From Sparassis latifolia (taxonomy: Eukaryota > Basidiomycota > Agaricomycetes > Polyporales > Sparassidaceae), in assembly GCA_018466975.1 (NCBI GenBank), contig CM031552.1, forward strand, positions 1,054,001-1,118,000: DNA of 64,000 bases, read 5' to 3'. The number at the start of each line of letters is the position of its first letter. The first letter of the stretch is position 1. Of this stretch, positions 54,220-64,000 are shown one piece after another. Under the pieces are notes generated by a model. The model made no database searches, was not told the DNA's origin, and saw nothing but the letters and a program-made list of their open reading frames with translations. The position numbers and the translations under genes are program-made.

Positions 54220-56737
54220 TTGAAAGACTGCATGCTCAGCGCGGTCGCAGCCCGCAAGGCGCGTCTGCAGGGACCCGCGACAACCCAGCCTGTGGCTGTC
54301 ATCCCCACACCTACATCACCCCCCGCACCCTCGCTAACGCCTGTCTCAGAGCCCAGAATAGTACCCAAGCTGCAGTCAAAGCGGAAGGCCGCGGTGCAGG
54401 TAGAAAAGCCACCGAGCAAGAAGAAAAAGCACGCGCACACTGCAGAAAGCGACAGGCGCACGCGCTACTTCGAACAGCCGGACGTGTTCAAGCAGCAGGG
54501 CGACGCGAATCTCGTCGACGATGACCATGCAGACGAAGACACTGATACGTCTGGGGACGACATGCCAGTCGATGGCGCTCAGCTGAATCCGCAGATCATT
54601 GGAACAGATCAACGGAAAGGAGCAACGCGACGAAGGGCTTGGTCCCCTAGTGCACCGGATTCATCGGATGACGAAGAGGACGGCGTCGAAGAGGGGAATG
54701 CACTGCCTTCGCTTGTGCCAATTCTTGCAGAGCATCTACGCGCCGTGTCCCACGACACTCCCTCGGTGCTCTCGACATTCAAGCCTGCTTGGGAAGAGAA
54801 CATCTTCCGTCTTTCGCAATCAGAAGTGCACGACCTCAGCCTGCCATCATACTCCGAACAGACGGGAACTCTACTTCTTTTGACCGCAGAGGAGACAGTC
54901 ACGCTTCTCGGAACATACTCGCTGACTGTCCTGCGAGGCTGCATCTCCTTCGCTGGGGTCGTGCTCACACCATCACGCGTCTCCCATCGCGTATTCGCCC
55001 CGCGTTCATCTCCTCTGCCTGTGATCAAATGTTTGCCATTGAAGGTACCTCTCAGAGATTTATCACTCCCTGCACGTCTCCGCACTACTGCGACTGGCAT
55101 GGACGCGGCTGTTTTGTTGCAAGAATTGCATACAGGCGTCCAAGGTTTGGGTGCTGTATGCCGGACGTTCGACGGCGTGTTCTCTCCGTCACGTTCGCAG
55201 AGCAACGTCTCTGCGTTCGATCTTAACCTCCGAGGTGTCCATCTCGTATGCATGTATCAATTCGCTCTTGAGAAATACTTACCTCATTCATCTCTAGGTG
55301 AGGCACTGCACGCATGACATATCTGTGCTCGTCATTCCTCCATCATGGGAAACGGCGATGTCGCCGGTCCTCCAGCCAGCTGCACAGACGGACTATTCAC
55401 GGCGAGTATATCTTGTGAAGGGACCCCAGAATTCTGGCAAGAGTGTGTTCGCAAGAACGCTGCTCAATCGACTCCTGACGCTGTAGGTTTTTCGTTCTAG
55501 TGGAGGCAGTCACGTCTTGATATTCACTTCGTTGCTAGGTATCGCAGGGTGGCATTTCTTGAGTGTGATCTCGGTCAATCAGAGTTCGTTCCAGGAGGAA
55601 TGGTTGCTGTGAACGTCGTAGACAAACCTGTCTTTGGTATGCCTTCACACTTGAGCGAGATAGCTTTTCACAAGTTCGATCATCACAGGCCCACCGTTCA
55701 CACATCCAAGTATCCCCCACTCGGCACACTACATCGGTGCTGCCACCCCTCGCAACTCCCCCTCACACTACCTCGACTCTGTCCAGGCTCTTATACAAAC
55801 ATATAATGTCCACCTGCAGCACGCCGGACTTGTGGATGACACTTCTCAAGGTGTGAGTTCCGACGAGGACCGCATCGTAGACCTGATACCTCTCGTTGTC
55901 AACACGATGGGCTGGACGAAGGGGCTCGGCGCTGACTTATCGAGGAGAGTCGAGGAGATTACAGATCCTTCTGACATCTTCGAACTCGGGTGCCGAGTCC
56001 CTCAAAGGGTCTGGTCCTATTCACCCAGTCAGATCAGGACTTACCTCCTGGAACCTGTACCATCGACTGTTCTCTCACATCGTTATACACCTGCCGATAA
56101 CCGAACGTTGTCCATGCTTTCCTATTTTTACGCCGTATTTCCGGTGAAATCGGATGCCTCAGCTTTGCAAAATTGCACTGCAATGTCCTGGAGAACATCG
56201 CTCCCTCTATGCGCCCAGCCGCCGTACGAGGTTGACTGGAAGAGCGCGTTTGACAGGACTTTCCTCACCGGTGCAGGCACGGAGGATGTGGTTCCGACGG
56301 AGATACACCGTGTGCTCAATGGCGCCATTGTCGCTATGGTGAGCTGCGAGCCAGACACCCTCGATACCGAGACAGACGATATGACAGCGGCCTGGTCGAC
56401 CTCCCCACCATACAAACAAGACGCGGCCCCACCGACTCCTTTCGGATCCTCCTGCGCCGGTCTCGCACTCGTGCGGTCACTATCGCCTGTCCCTGCGTCT
56501 GTGTTACATCTCCTGACGCCCTTGCCTCCGCACGCATTGTCCCGCGTGCGTGTGTTGGTGAAGGGGGGGTTGGAGTTGCCGGTATGGGGCATGCTGGACT
56601 TCCGCGCAGGTGACAGCGGGGAGATTGCCGGGGTCGAGAGCGGGAAGGTGCCGTATCTGCGGTGGGGCAAAGGCGAGGGCACGGGTGGTGACAGGCGGCG
56701 GGTGCGTAGGAATTTGATGCGCCGTGGGCAGATGTAG
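54220..56737 (+). CDS. GRC3: GRC3 homologue, polynucleotide 5'-hydroxyl kinase for pre-rRNA processing
   Basis: Homologue of Grc3/NOL9, which with Las1 processes ITS2 of pre-rRNA and phosphorylates the cleaved 5' end. Candidate starts are ATG 54220 and 54232 (MLSAVAARKARLQ); the second resembles relatives. The N-terminal third is basic and acidic low-complexity with a nuclear-localisation-like PPSKKKKHAH. An N-terminal beta domain follows (LLLLTAEETVTLLGTYSLTV, LRGCISFAGVVL). The Walker A is VKGPQNSGKSVFARTLLNRL, then RRVAFLECDLGQSEFVPGGM (Walker B-like). After an intron, GPPFTHPS and YIGAATPRNSPSHYLDSVQ are the substrate and lid motifs, and LIPLVVNTMGWTKGLGADL is typical. The C-terminus ends RRVRRNLMRRGQM at 56737. 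About five exons. No break is seen and the length is normal. Confidence 0.88.
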
Positions 56738-57320
56738 TAATCGAGATCTGTAGTATTACTCCACGAAACCCTAGCAGGCTATAGTATACCATTGAGACTC
56801 TAAGAAGAAGCAAGGCACAAGTGCAACCTTAGAGTAGAGTCTGTGTGCAAGATAGTGGGCACTTAGCAGTTTGAAAGTTGATTATGCCCGCTAAGCCAGC
56901 CTCACACTACTCAAAGCTTGCAGGCTCTTCTTCTTTCTTTTACCCTCCCTTCCTTCACACTTGTATGTCCACTGCCTGACCCACAACAACAAAGGTGGCA
57001 CCAGCAAAACACAACTCCCAACCTGCCAAGATCAGAACATAGTGCTCGCTAATCTGGCTCTAGGTCATTGCCTAACTGTGACTGTTGCTAGACACTTCTA
57101 GCCTTTATGTGATCATGTAAACACTTGTCTGCCTTATTACCATCTGCATTCTTAGCTTGCTTGTCACACCAACCTTCCTGCATGTGACCCTGCTGTTGCG
57201 TCGTTCATTGCACAATCTCTTCATGTGTTTCACTGTCCTTCTTTCCCAATGTCTGCATGGTCACAACTGTTATCCATTATTACCCTTATGAGAATATCTC
57301 TCTTGAAAGCTTTGTCCACT
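56738..57320. other. Start of an AT-rich, CpG-poor region, no gene
   Basis: From about 56780 the sequence is dominated by TG/CA dinucleotides with very few CG, and no coding frame of note appears. It marks the border to the transposon-rich right end. Confidence 0.5.
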
Positions 57321-57664
57321 GTCGGAAAACTCTTAGCGCCCATATAATGTCACGGTTTTGTCACAATTTCATTGAATATCCTTGAGTTACAAATTTTGTT
57401 GCCTTTTAAGGCCATTATAAGGTTTTGTCCCAAAGAAAAATGCCCAGATATGGTTTAAATGGTACTTGATAGCAATGTGACCAAAAAGTAACAGTCACAA
57501 TGCATCACATTTTCATTGAGTACCATTTAAACCATTTTTGGGCATTTTTCTTTGGGACAAAACCTTATAATGGCCTTAAAAGGCAACAAAATTTGTAACT
57601 TAAGGGTATTCAATGAAATTGTGACAAAACCGTGACATCGTATGGCGCTAAAGGTTTTTCTGAC
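57321..57664. mobile_element. Foldback element with about 146-bp inverted arms
   Basis: The left arm (57321-57466) and right arm (57519-57664) are near-perfect inverted copies, differing at scattered positions. Outer ends read GTCGGAAAAC and, on the other strand, GTCAGAAAAAC. A 52-nt unpaired centre separates the arms. There is no coding capacity. Structure and size fit a non-autonomous long-TIR MITE. I could not identify a flanking target duplication by eye, so the superfamily is open. Confidence 0.8.
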
Positions 57665-57880
57665 ATACTTTGATGCAGCTGAAAATCTATGCTGTACATG
57701 CACCAGTCAGAACAATGCATACAAGACTACAACTATAGGCCAGTCATGTTGCATATATCCCTAGAGCTGTAGCACTGGCGTTTATGCATGTCAATGTGGT
57801 CTGTCCATCCCATTTTGGATACCTTAGTTATGCATCCTTTATGTATCAATGCAAACTGTTATACATCACTGTCTCTCGCC

Positions 57881-58370
57881 TAGTATTGCAGGGTCTGGTC
57901 CAGTTCAGTCTTTTGCCTTTTTTGGCCAGGATCAGGACCAGGACCAGGACCAGGACCAGTCCTGTTAGAACCAGTAAGGACTGCAGTCCTGGATCAGTCT
58001 GGACTGGTCCAGGACCAGACTCAATCTTGGACCAGTCTTAACTGGTCATAACTGGTCCTGAACTGGTCTTTGTTTACTTTGACTCATGTTGAGAGATTAA
58101 GACATGGTATACACAACTTGTGAGGGGGTTGTACTTCATTATTACTAGTGTTTTTGCATTATATCTAAGCCTTACTTGAATTCTAGTTTTCTATCATGCT
58201 AACTTCTCAGCTTTGGCCTAAATTTTGAGGTAAAACAGGCTTTAACAGCACCTAAACAGTATCAGTTCAGGACTGGTCCTAGATGGGTCCTGAACTAGTC
58301 CTAACAGTTCTGAGAATTCTGAAAATCTTCAGGACCAGGACTAGGACCAGGACTGGACCCTGCAACACTA
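57881..58370. mobile_element. hAT-type MITE with 15-bp TIRs and degenerate 8-bp target duplication
   Basis: The left end TAGTATTGCAGGGTC (57881-57895) is matched by the inverted right end, TAGTGTTGCAGGGTC (58356-58370), with one mismatch. Flanks are CTCTCGCC (57873-57880) and CTCTTACC (58371-58378), six of eight identical, as expected for an old hAT-type 8-bp duplication. The interior is made of GGACCAG/CTGGTCC repeats in both orientations near each end, a subterminal repeat arrangement seen in hAT elements, around an AT-rich core. There is no transposase frame. Confidence 0.65.
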
Positions 58371-58380
58371 CTCTTACCTG

Positions 58381-60204
58381 CCTTATGACCAAGTTTGGAT
58401 GAGAGTGGTGTTGTACCAGAGTTGGGTTTCTGCAAGTGGGGGGGGGGCTTATAAAAAGACAAAAGTATAGAGTTGATAGGCATAGGGCATATGATAATGA
58501 TGTGCATAGTTTTGCATCAAGTTGGTGTTAGAATCCAATACTGAATCACTGTCATCTTCATCACTAGTTTGGAGTGGGCCATTGCTTTGCATAGCAGTAA
58601 TGATTCCTGAAAGGTTATAATAAGATGTCTTTAAGGCTATGCTAATTTGAGTTAACATCTAATAATATCTGCTAGGTCTCCTATAATAGCCTAGTTTATC
58701 ATTACTCTTATAGTAGCTAGTACAGAGCATGAGTGGGTTTAACCTGTGCAGATACTAATACCAGTACACATGAAGGTACAAGTAAAGGTCATAGACATGC
58801 AACCTTCATCGACACATGTCTTCTGTGGAAGGAGTTTTGAGAAGGACCAGAAGAGGGAGGAGGAGGTGAACAATAGGATTAGAGAACAACAATGACCAGC
58901 CCATTATCACCATTGACCCTTATATGTGCACAATATTGTATTACCTTCACCGGCCTGTCTTCTCTACTACTTATGCATATTGCTCTTGCTAGCACATGCT
59001 GCCCTCACTCATATGACCACTCTCACATGTGTACAGTGCTCTCATGTACATATTGCACTTTCATAACTAGATATTACTCTTCTTCTCTTGCAAACTCATT
59101 ACTGTCATTGTCTGCCCTCTGTGCATGCCATTCTTGCATGTAGTGCATGACTGTCATTTATCATAGACAGTATCTCTCATGTGCATCTTGCCTCTTGCAG
59201 GACCTTTCTCACATCAACCATCCTATATGCTTATCAATATCACAGTTCTCATGTTCAATACACCTGATGCAGTAGGCAGCATGTCAAGCTAAGCTATCTG
59301 AGAAATTTTATCATGTGTAGTGCACTCTTCAGCACCCTTCTCACCAACATCATAAATACTTAGTTGAAGTGGGCCGATGCTAATGCATGGCAAGAACGAT
59401 TCCTGATTTTAATACCTATTAGGCCTACACTTTAAATATATGTGTCTAGTCTTTTTTGCACTCATCATTCAAAAGTATTACAGTTGCAATTTTTATAATT
59501 AAATATCCATTTTCTCTATGATCATGCTTTAACATACATCACAACAGAACTAATCTCTGATCTACACTTTGCCAGCACTGTTGAATCCATACTTGTGACA
59601 GATGAGAATGGTGTCTTGGATAACACATAAACTAAAACAAAATCCTCCTGAGGTCACCGGACTTGAACAAAGTTGAGAAATATTTCTCAGTGTATTCGAT
59701 GTAGTAATCGCTTGGTTACCTGGTAGTAATCAAGTGTGATAGTGTGTGTGTGAGTAAAGGGAAAGACTGTCTTGTATTAAGACAGAGAGTATGACTGAGT
59801 AATAAGTGACCGAGTTAACAGATGACCAATTAACAGATGACCGAGTTATGACTTGCTTGATGCCTAGAATGCTATGCCTGAATAACACTGTATTCAGGTA
59901 AGTATGAACTTGAGTATATACTGACTAGTGACTACTGGGGTGAGAAAAATGTCCTATACCTTTAGGACAACAGGTTTCCTCTGAGAGTCCAAGTGGACTG
60001 CCAGGGTTTATATACTAAAGAAGGTGGAAAAATCTAAATAATAGAAAAGCACCTTCAATAGAAATAACAATAGAAAATGTGATAATAGGAGTTTGAGTCA
60101 TAACAATAGGAAACGACTCTGAATAAAACAAAAGAGAGTGGGGGATAATAAAAATAATAAAGACAATAGAAACCTACCTCGCTATTGTCCCTCTAAGTGT
60201 CAGA
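58381..60204. other. CpG-poor non-coding region, probably including retroelement LTR sequence
   Basis: No gene is seen. The part from about 59640 to 60204 lies where the 3' LTR of the minus-strand gypsy element should be, and has short CCTTTAGGACAACAGG- and polypurine-like stretches. I could not fix TG...CA borders, since the other LTR is outside the window. Confidence 0.35.
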
Positions 60205-60364
60205 CATTAGTCAGCAAAAATGACCAAGCACTTCAGTGACTAAAAACAGACAGAGTAATAGTGCAAGCAAGCAGTGGTGAATACTTGAGTATAATACATG
60301 AACAGCGTGAGTGGAGGGGTTGAGCAAGTGTGCTAGCAAGTACAAAGAAATTTCCTCATCAATT

Positions 60365-61389
60365 CTAGACCCACAATGTTCCCTGCCCCCTGGATTCCTC
60401 AGCATCGGCTTCTTCCTGGTCTCCAGCACATGCAAAGTTTAGCTCATAAGCTTTGCCATAAAGATGAGCTCTGGCACGCACAGCCTTGGCAGCTTTGGCC
60501 TTGGCTTTCATCACCTTATTATTGGCCTTAGCCTTGGATCGCTCTGCTTGCCAAGCTTGATATCTAGAGTATTGCATTAGTTATGCGAGTTTTATATTGA
60601 AACATGTTACACGTCTGTCACCTGCCCCACACTTTAGAATGCAACGTCCCCATTGCTGGCTATTGAGGAGAAACTAGAGAGTAAGAAAGGAACTCACACT
60701 TGGAGTTTTGCCATCAAGTAATGACCGACGCGTGGTGAGCGACGACAGGCAAAGCGTTCAAAGAAGGGGATGTTGAGGTAGGTAACATCAATAGTCACCA
60801 TGATGGGCTCGAAGACCATCAATCTATACTCCTCCTCTCTGACTGTCTTCGACATCATCCACCCTCCCATCCAAACATTTCCGTCACCCAAAATCTTGTC
60901 GATTGTTCCCAAAAAGAACAGCCCAATGACCGAGTGTACGACTGCCCAATTGTTCAAGTTGAAGCGTGTATCATTGGAGAGAGCAGGCTTCGGAGAAAGT
61001 AGGTAGTGAGTCAGTTTGCTGTACTCGAGATAGAAGGGTTTTTCATCAGGGATGAGTGCAACAAAGAGATTCAGAGGATGCGGGCAATCGAAGTCTTCAG
61101 CAATGACGTGTGGATCAGAAGGGATGGCGGCGAGATAGGTAGGAGGTTCATAAGGGGGGGAACAGCAGAGTGGGCTGAGAGTAGCATGACATAATGACAG
61201 AGATAACAGTTGAAAACATGATGGCAAGGTGAAGAATGAGACATGTAGAGGTTGATTGATGACAGAGAGGACATGCGGCAAAGACCAGAAATGATGTGCA
61301 AGCACGTGACCATGTTTACATCGGCAACCAGTCATCAGAGGAATCTGAATCTGAGGATATATCTGGGTGATCAGGATCGCTGGATCCAT
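60365..61389 (-). CDS. Extra ORF of the gypsy element downstream of pol, unrecognised
   Basis: A minus-strand frame of 231 codons (60694-61389) overlaps the last codons of pol in another frame and continues after a probable intron into a basic, Ala/Lys-rich exon (60365-60577). Conserved-looking pieces are IPSDPHVIAEDFDCPHPLNL, LTHYLLSPKPALSNDTRFNL, NWAVVHSVIGLFFLG and FERFACRRSPRVGHYLMAKL. The second exon is a helix rich in KAKAKAAKAV and ends GDQEEADAEESRGQGTLWV. I do not recognise a domain. The real start may be internal, since the first 70 codons look like pol-tail or UTR sequence. It is unbroken while pol is broken, so it may be under separate constraint or may be a captured host gene. 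Confidence 0.5.
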
Positions 61390-62868
61390 CTGAATCTAGA
61401 TCTTCCAGATCCAGATTGAATGATACACGTGGCAGGTATGGGAGTAATCGGAATGCTGCAACTGCACATCTAAGAACTGTTCCGTCTAATTCCTGCAACA
61501 CATATGATCCTCCATGTCGCCTTTGTCGAATCTGATATGGCCCAAAATACCTCTGGCTATACTTGTCTGTCAGACTGACATCTCACCTTGTGTTATGCAT
61601 CAACACTAAGTCTCCTGGCTTCAATACTTTTTGCCGGAGTCTATGTTTGAACCGCTTTTCAAACTGATGCTTCAAGTGCAATATAGACCGCTTGATTGCA
61701 GCTGCTGCCCATGCAATATCCTCTGGCCACTTTTCTAATTGTCTGATGTGCAGTGCAAGAAGGTCAGATGAAGAAAGTCCAGATGTGTATCCACTTATCA
61801 TAAAGGTCACCTCTGTGAGATTGAATGGCAACACTGGGTCTACGCCATGCAGCAAATAAAAGGGGCTAAATCCTGTTGACCGCCTAGTGGTAACTCTGTC
61901 TGCAAAGAATGCATGGTGTACTTTGTTTGGCCAGGACTTGAGATCCTTCTTTGCATCTTTGAGTATTCCCTCGTGTATTACAAAATGACCTTGGTTGACT
62001 AGTCCATTTGCATGCTTGTTGTAGGGAGAAATTCTGATTTGTGGAATGTCATATCTTTGCAAAAGCTTCTCGAAGGCTCCAGCCACTTCTGAACCATAGC
62101 GGCATATGATTTCCTCTCAGAAGAACCTCGCTAACTCCTTGGAATTGGCTTTCTTTAAGGCCCGTCCTTCTGCTGCATGTGTCAAATCATCTCTCGCAGC
62201 AACAATGTAGCGATATCCTTGAGCTCGTGGCATAAACATAACATTAAGATAAATCTTGGAAAATATAGTTGCTGGTGTGCGTATAGTGGGAGATTCCTCT
62301 ACCCTTTTTGTACTCCATAATTGGCATTGGTGGCATGTACTAATATGGTGTTTTATATCTTGAAATAAATGGGGCCAGAAGAAATGGTTGCGAATATGAT
62401 AGAATACTCCATAAACTCCCCTATGACCTAGTTCTTCATGTGCATGTGTTAGTATAGAGATCCTATGATCCTTGTCTAATATAACCAATAAAGGAGTGTG
62501 ATCACATCTTCGCTTGAACATAGATCTGCCTTTCATAAAGAACTGTCCTGCATGTCTAATAAATCTTCGCTTGGCTTGAGTGTTAGAGAAGTCTGGTGTC
62601 TGTAGAGTCTGGAGAAAATGTGCAATGTCTCCTCTTGCTTGGAATTCACTGCTAGCGATGAGGGTAACTGGTGAACCAGGGTTTGATCTGGCTTGGTCAC
62701 ATGATTAAGATACAGGGATAGAAGTGCTATCTCATCCAACCAATCATCTGACTCGAGAACTTCTGTCAATTCTTCTTCTGTTGGTTCGCGACGTGAGAGA
62801 GTATCAGGTCCACGATGCTTATCAGCAGGAACATGTCGCAATTTAAAGGTAAATAGCAAAATATCCAC
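61316..62868 (-). pseudogene. Gypsy pol remnant: RNase H tail, integrase and C-terminal tail
   Basis: Frames in order on minus: FKLRHVPADKHRGPDTLSRR (connection after RNase H), then CDHTPLLVILDKDH with HEELGHRGVYGVFYHIRNHF and CHQCQLW (the HHCC zinc site), integrase core YLNVMFMPRAQGYRYIVAAR and DDLTHAAEGRAL, then GAFEKLLQRYDIPQIRISPY and LKPGDLVLMHNTR, ending YVLQELDGTVLRCAV and RLLPYLP. The first catalytic Asp of the DDE triad appears as Asn (YLNVM for the usual HIDVM). Stops interrupt at several places, including between the two core halves near 62117. Confidence 0.8.
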
Positions 62869-62981
62869 TGATTAATTGCGGCATTCAGCTGAAGATCTGG
62901 ATTATTCAGCATGTCTTTGATGTACTTGGCATCAACTTCCAGAATCAAATTCTTGATGTCTGCTAAATAAATTCTCCAGTG

Positions 62982-64000
62982 TCACATGGCTCTATAGCAT
63001 GCGTATAGCTCCAACTTGGGCTGACTATATCTGGACTCGTGCTCATTAAAAGGTAGAGAACCATAGCGAGCTGGTCTCCATCTGCCTTGTTCATCATTCT
63101 GTGACAAGATAAAACCAACTGTGATGACACTAGAGTCTATGGATATGTAGACAGGTCGGTCCAATAAATAATCAATAGAGCGTAAGGCAGGTGCGGATGT
63201 AATAAGATCCTTCAAGCAATCAAATGCTTCTTGTCACCTATCATCCCATACAAATTCAGCATCCTTCCGTGTTAATTCAGTTAGTGGTCGTGCAATTTTG
63301 GAGTAGTTCTTTATCCAAATGCGCACTGTACCACATAATCCCAAAAATCTCCGCACATCCTTTGCAGTCTTCAAAACTGGCCAGGTAAGAATTTTATTTA
63401 CTTTTGAATTTTCTGGAAGTTGTCCTTCTGGGGTGCATGTCTGTCCAACTATAACTGCATGGGGTTTACATAATTGAGTCTTAAAAGCGGAGAAGGTAGC
63501 ACCTGCATGTTCTATATGATGCATAATTCTATGTACATCAACTGCATGTTCCCATATAAATCGCCTAATTCCTGGATTTTCTAGTAATGTCTCCGGCTCT
63601 CCAGTTTTTGGTCCATGGATGGGTAAATCATCAATAAAAATATTCACGACATGGGGGATCTTATCTTGTAAAATGAAGACCATACAATTCTGAAATTCTG
63701 AAGGAGAGTTGGTGAAGCCTTGAGGCATACAAGTGAGTCGTAATAAACCGAGTGGTGTTAGGAATGAGGTGAGGTCATGACTTTTTGGGTCAACCTTAAG
63801 CGCATCAAATCCAGAAAATAAATCAAAGACTGTGTAGCAGACGTGTCCCGCAAAGGGTTCTACAAAGTCATCCAGGATGGGCGGAACACCTGCATCTTGA
63901 ATAGTTACCCGATTGAGTGATTGTAGATCATGGACAATTTACATCATTGTCAGTTATAAAGAATAATCTTTAGTGCTTATAAGTTACAATTAAGGCTGAA
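62982..64000 (-). pseudogene. Gypsy pol remnant: reverse transcriptase and RNase H
   Basis: On minus, from the window edge: VHDLQSLNRVTIQDAGVPPI, CYTVFDLFSGFDALKVDP (motif A), MPQGFTNSPSEFQNCM (motif B), VVNIFIDDLPIHG (catalytic FIDD in place of YxDD), FLGLCGTVRIWIKNYSKIAR, then after a TGA codon EAFDCLKDLITSAPALRSID and RNase H VYISIDSSVITVGFILSQND and SQPKLELYACYRAM. The TGA sits between reverse transcriptase and RNase H, and another stop follows RNase H. Confidence 0.85.

Larger units (their letters stand above)
60205..64000 (-). mobile_element. Decayed Ty3/gypsy LTR retrotransposon, truncated by the window edge
   Basis: Read on the minus strand the order is reverse transcriptase, RNase H, integrase zinc finger, integrase core, integrase tail and an extra ORF, which is the Ty3/gypsy pol order. 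Multiple stops and frameshifts separate the domains. gag, protease and the 5' LTR would lie beyond 64000. Confidence 0.85.

Noticed and set aside
57930..58350. GGACCAG repeats as a CRISPR array
   Set aside because: Units are short, in both orientations, without uniform spacers, inside a TIR element, and the genome is eukaryotic.
59640..60204. Defined LTR of the gypsy element
   Set aside because: Expected position is right, but the partner LTR is outside the window and no TG...CA borders with a clear polypurine tract could be fixed by eye.

Overview
The window reads as nuclear DNA of an agaricomycete (mushroom-forming basidiomycete) fungus. Genes are compact and intron-rich, with introns mostly 45-65 nt, GT-AG ends and CTAAC/CTRAY-type branch sites. 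Most neighbours are fungal housekeeping genes, there are DUF6533-type membrane proteins and Agaricomycete-type coiled-coil proteins, and the retroelements are typical of this class. Order level (Polyporales would fit) is a guess.

Layout. 1-6.5 kb: the 3' part of a short-chain dehydrogenase with an in-frame stop, a DUF6533-like seven-helix protein, and a nodulin-like/MFS transporter that needs a 10-nt microexon. 8-19 kb: two inverted paralogues of a many-exon coiled-coil protein. They flank a small secreted or GPI-type protein, a GNAT acetyltransferase with a nonsense codon, and an unrecognised nuclear-looking protein. 19-23.5 kb: a 5'-truncated LINE with an open reverse transcriptase frame, meeting the 3' end of a second LINE tail to tail, then about 2 kb without a clear gene. 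23.5-43 kb: MFS transporter A (minus), a SAMHD1-type HD phosphohydrolase, a PPR-like mitochondrial protein, a WD40-like plus inositol 5-phosphatase protein with a 1-nt frameshift, a TCF25/Rqc1 homologue, and MFS transporter B (plus), a close paralogue of A. 45-57 kb: a membrane-anchored GH5 exo-beta-1,3-glucanase, a badly decayed ADE2 (AIR carboxylase) relic, cyclin C, mitochondrial malate dehydrogenase with a 6-nt microexon, and a divergent pair of ribosome-biogenesis genes (TSR2 and GRC3). 57-64 kb: base composition changes abruptly to AT-rich and CpG-poor. This part holds two palindromic non-autonomous DNA elements and a decayed Ty3/gypsy element (minus strand) that runs off the right edge and carries an extra intact ORF downstream of pol.

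The genes do not form one pathway cluster. The functional link that stands out is ribosome biogenesis and quality control (TSR2, GRC3, TCF25). The most striking signals are the ADE2 relic, the two microexons, probable GC-AG introns, a tandemly duplicated 84-nt exon, two inverted paralogue pairs, and the sharp border between gene-rich CpG-normal DNA and transposon-rich CpG-depleted DNA. Several otherwise good genes carry a single stop or 1-nt shift. Either this is real decay or the assembly carries residual indel errors, and read-level checking would decide.
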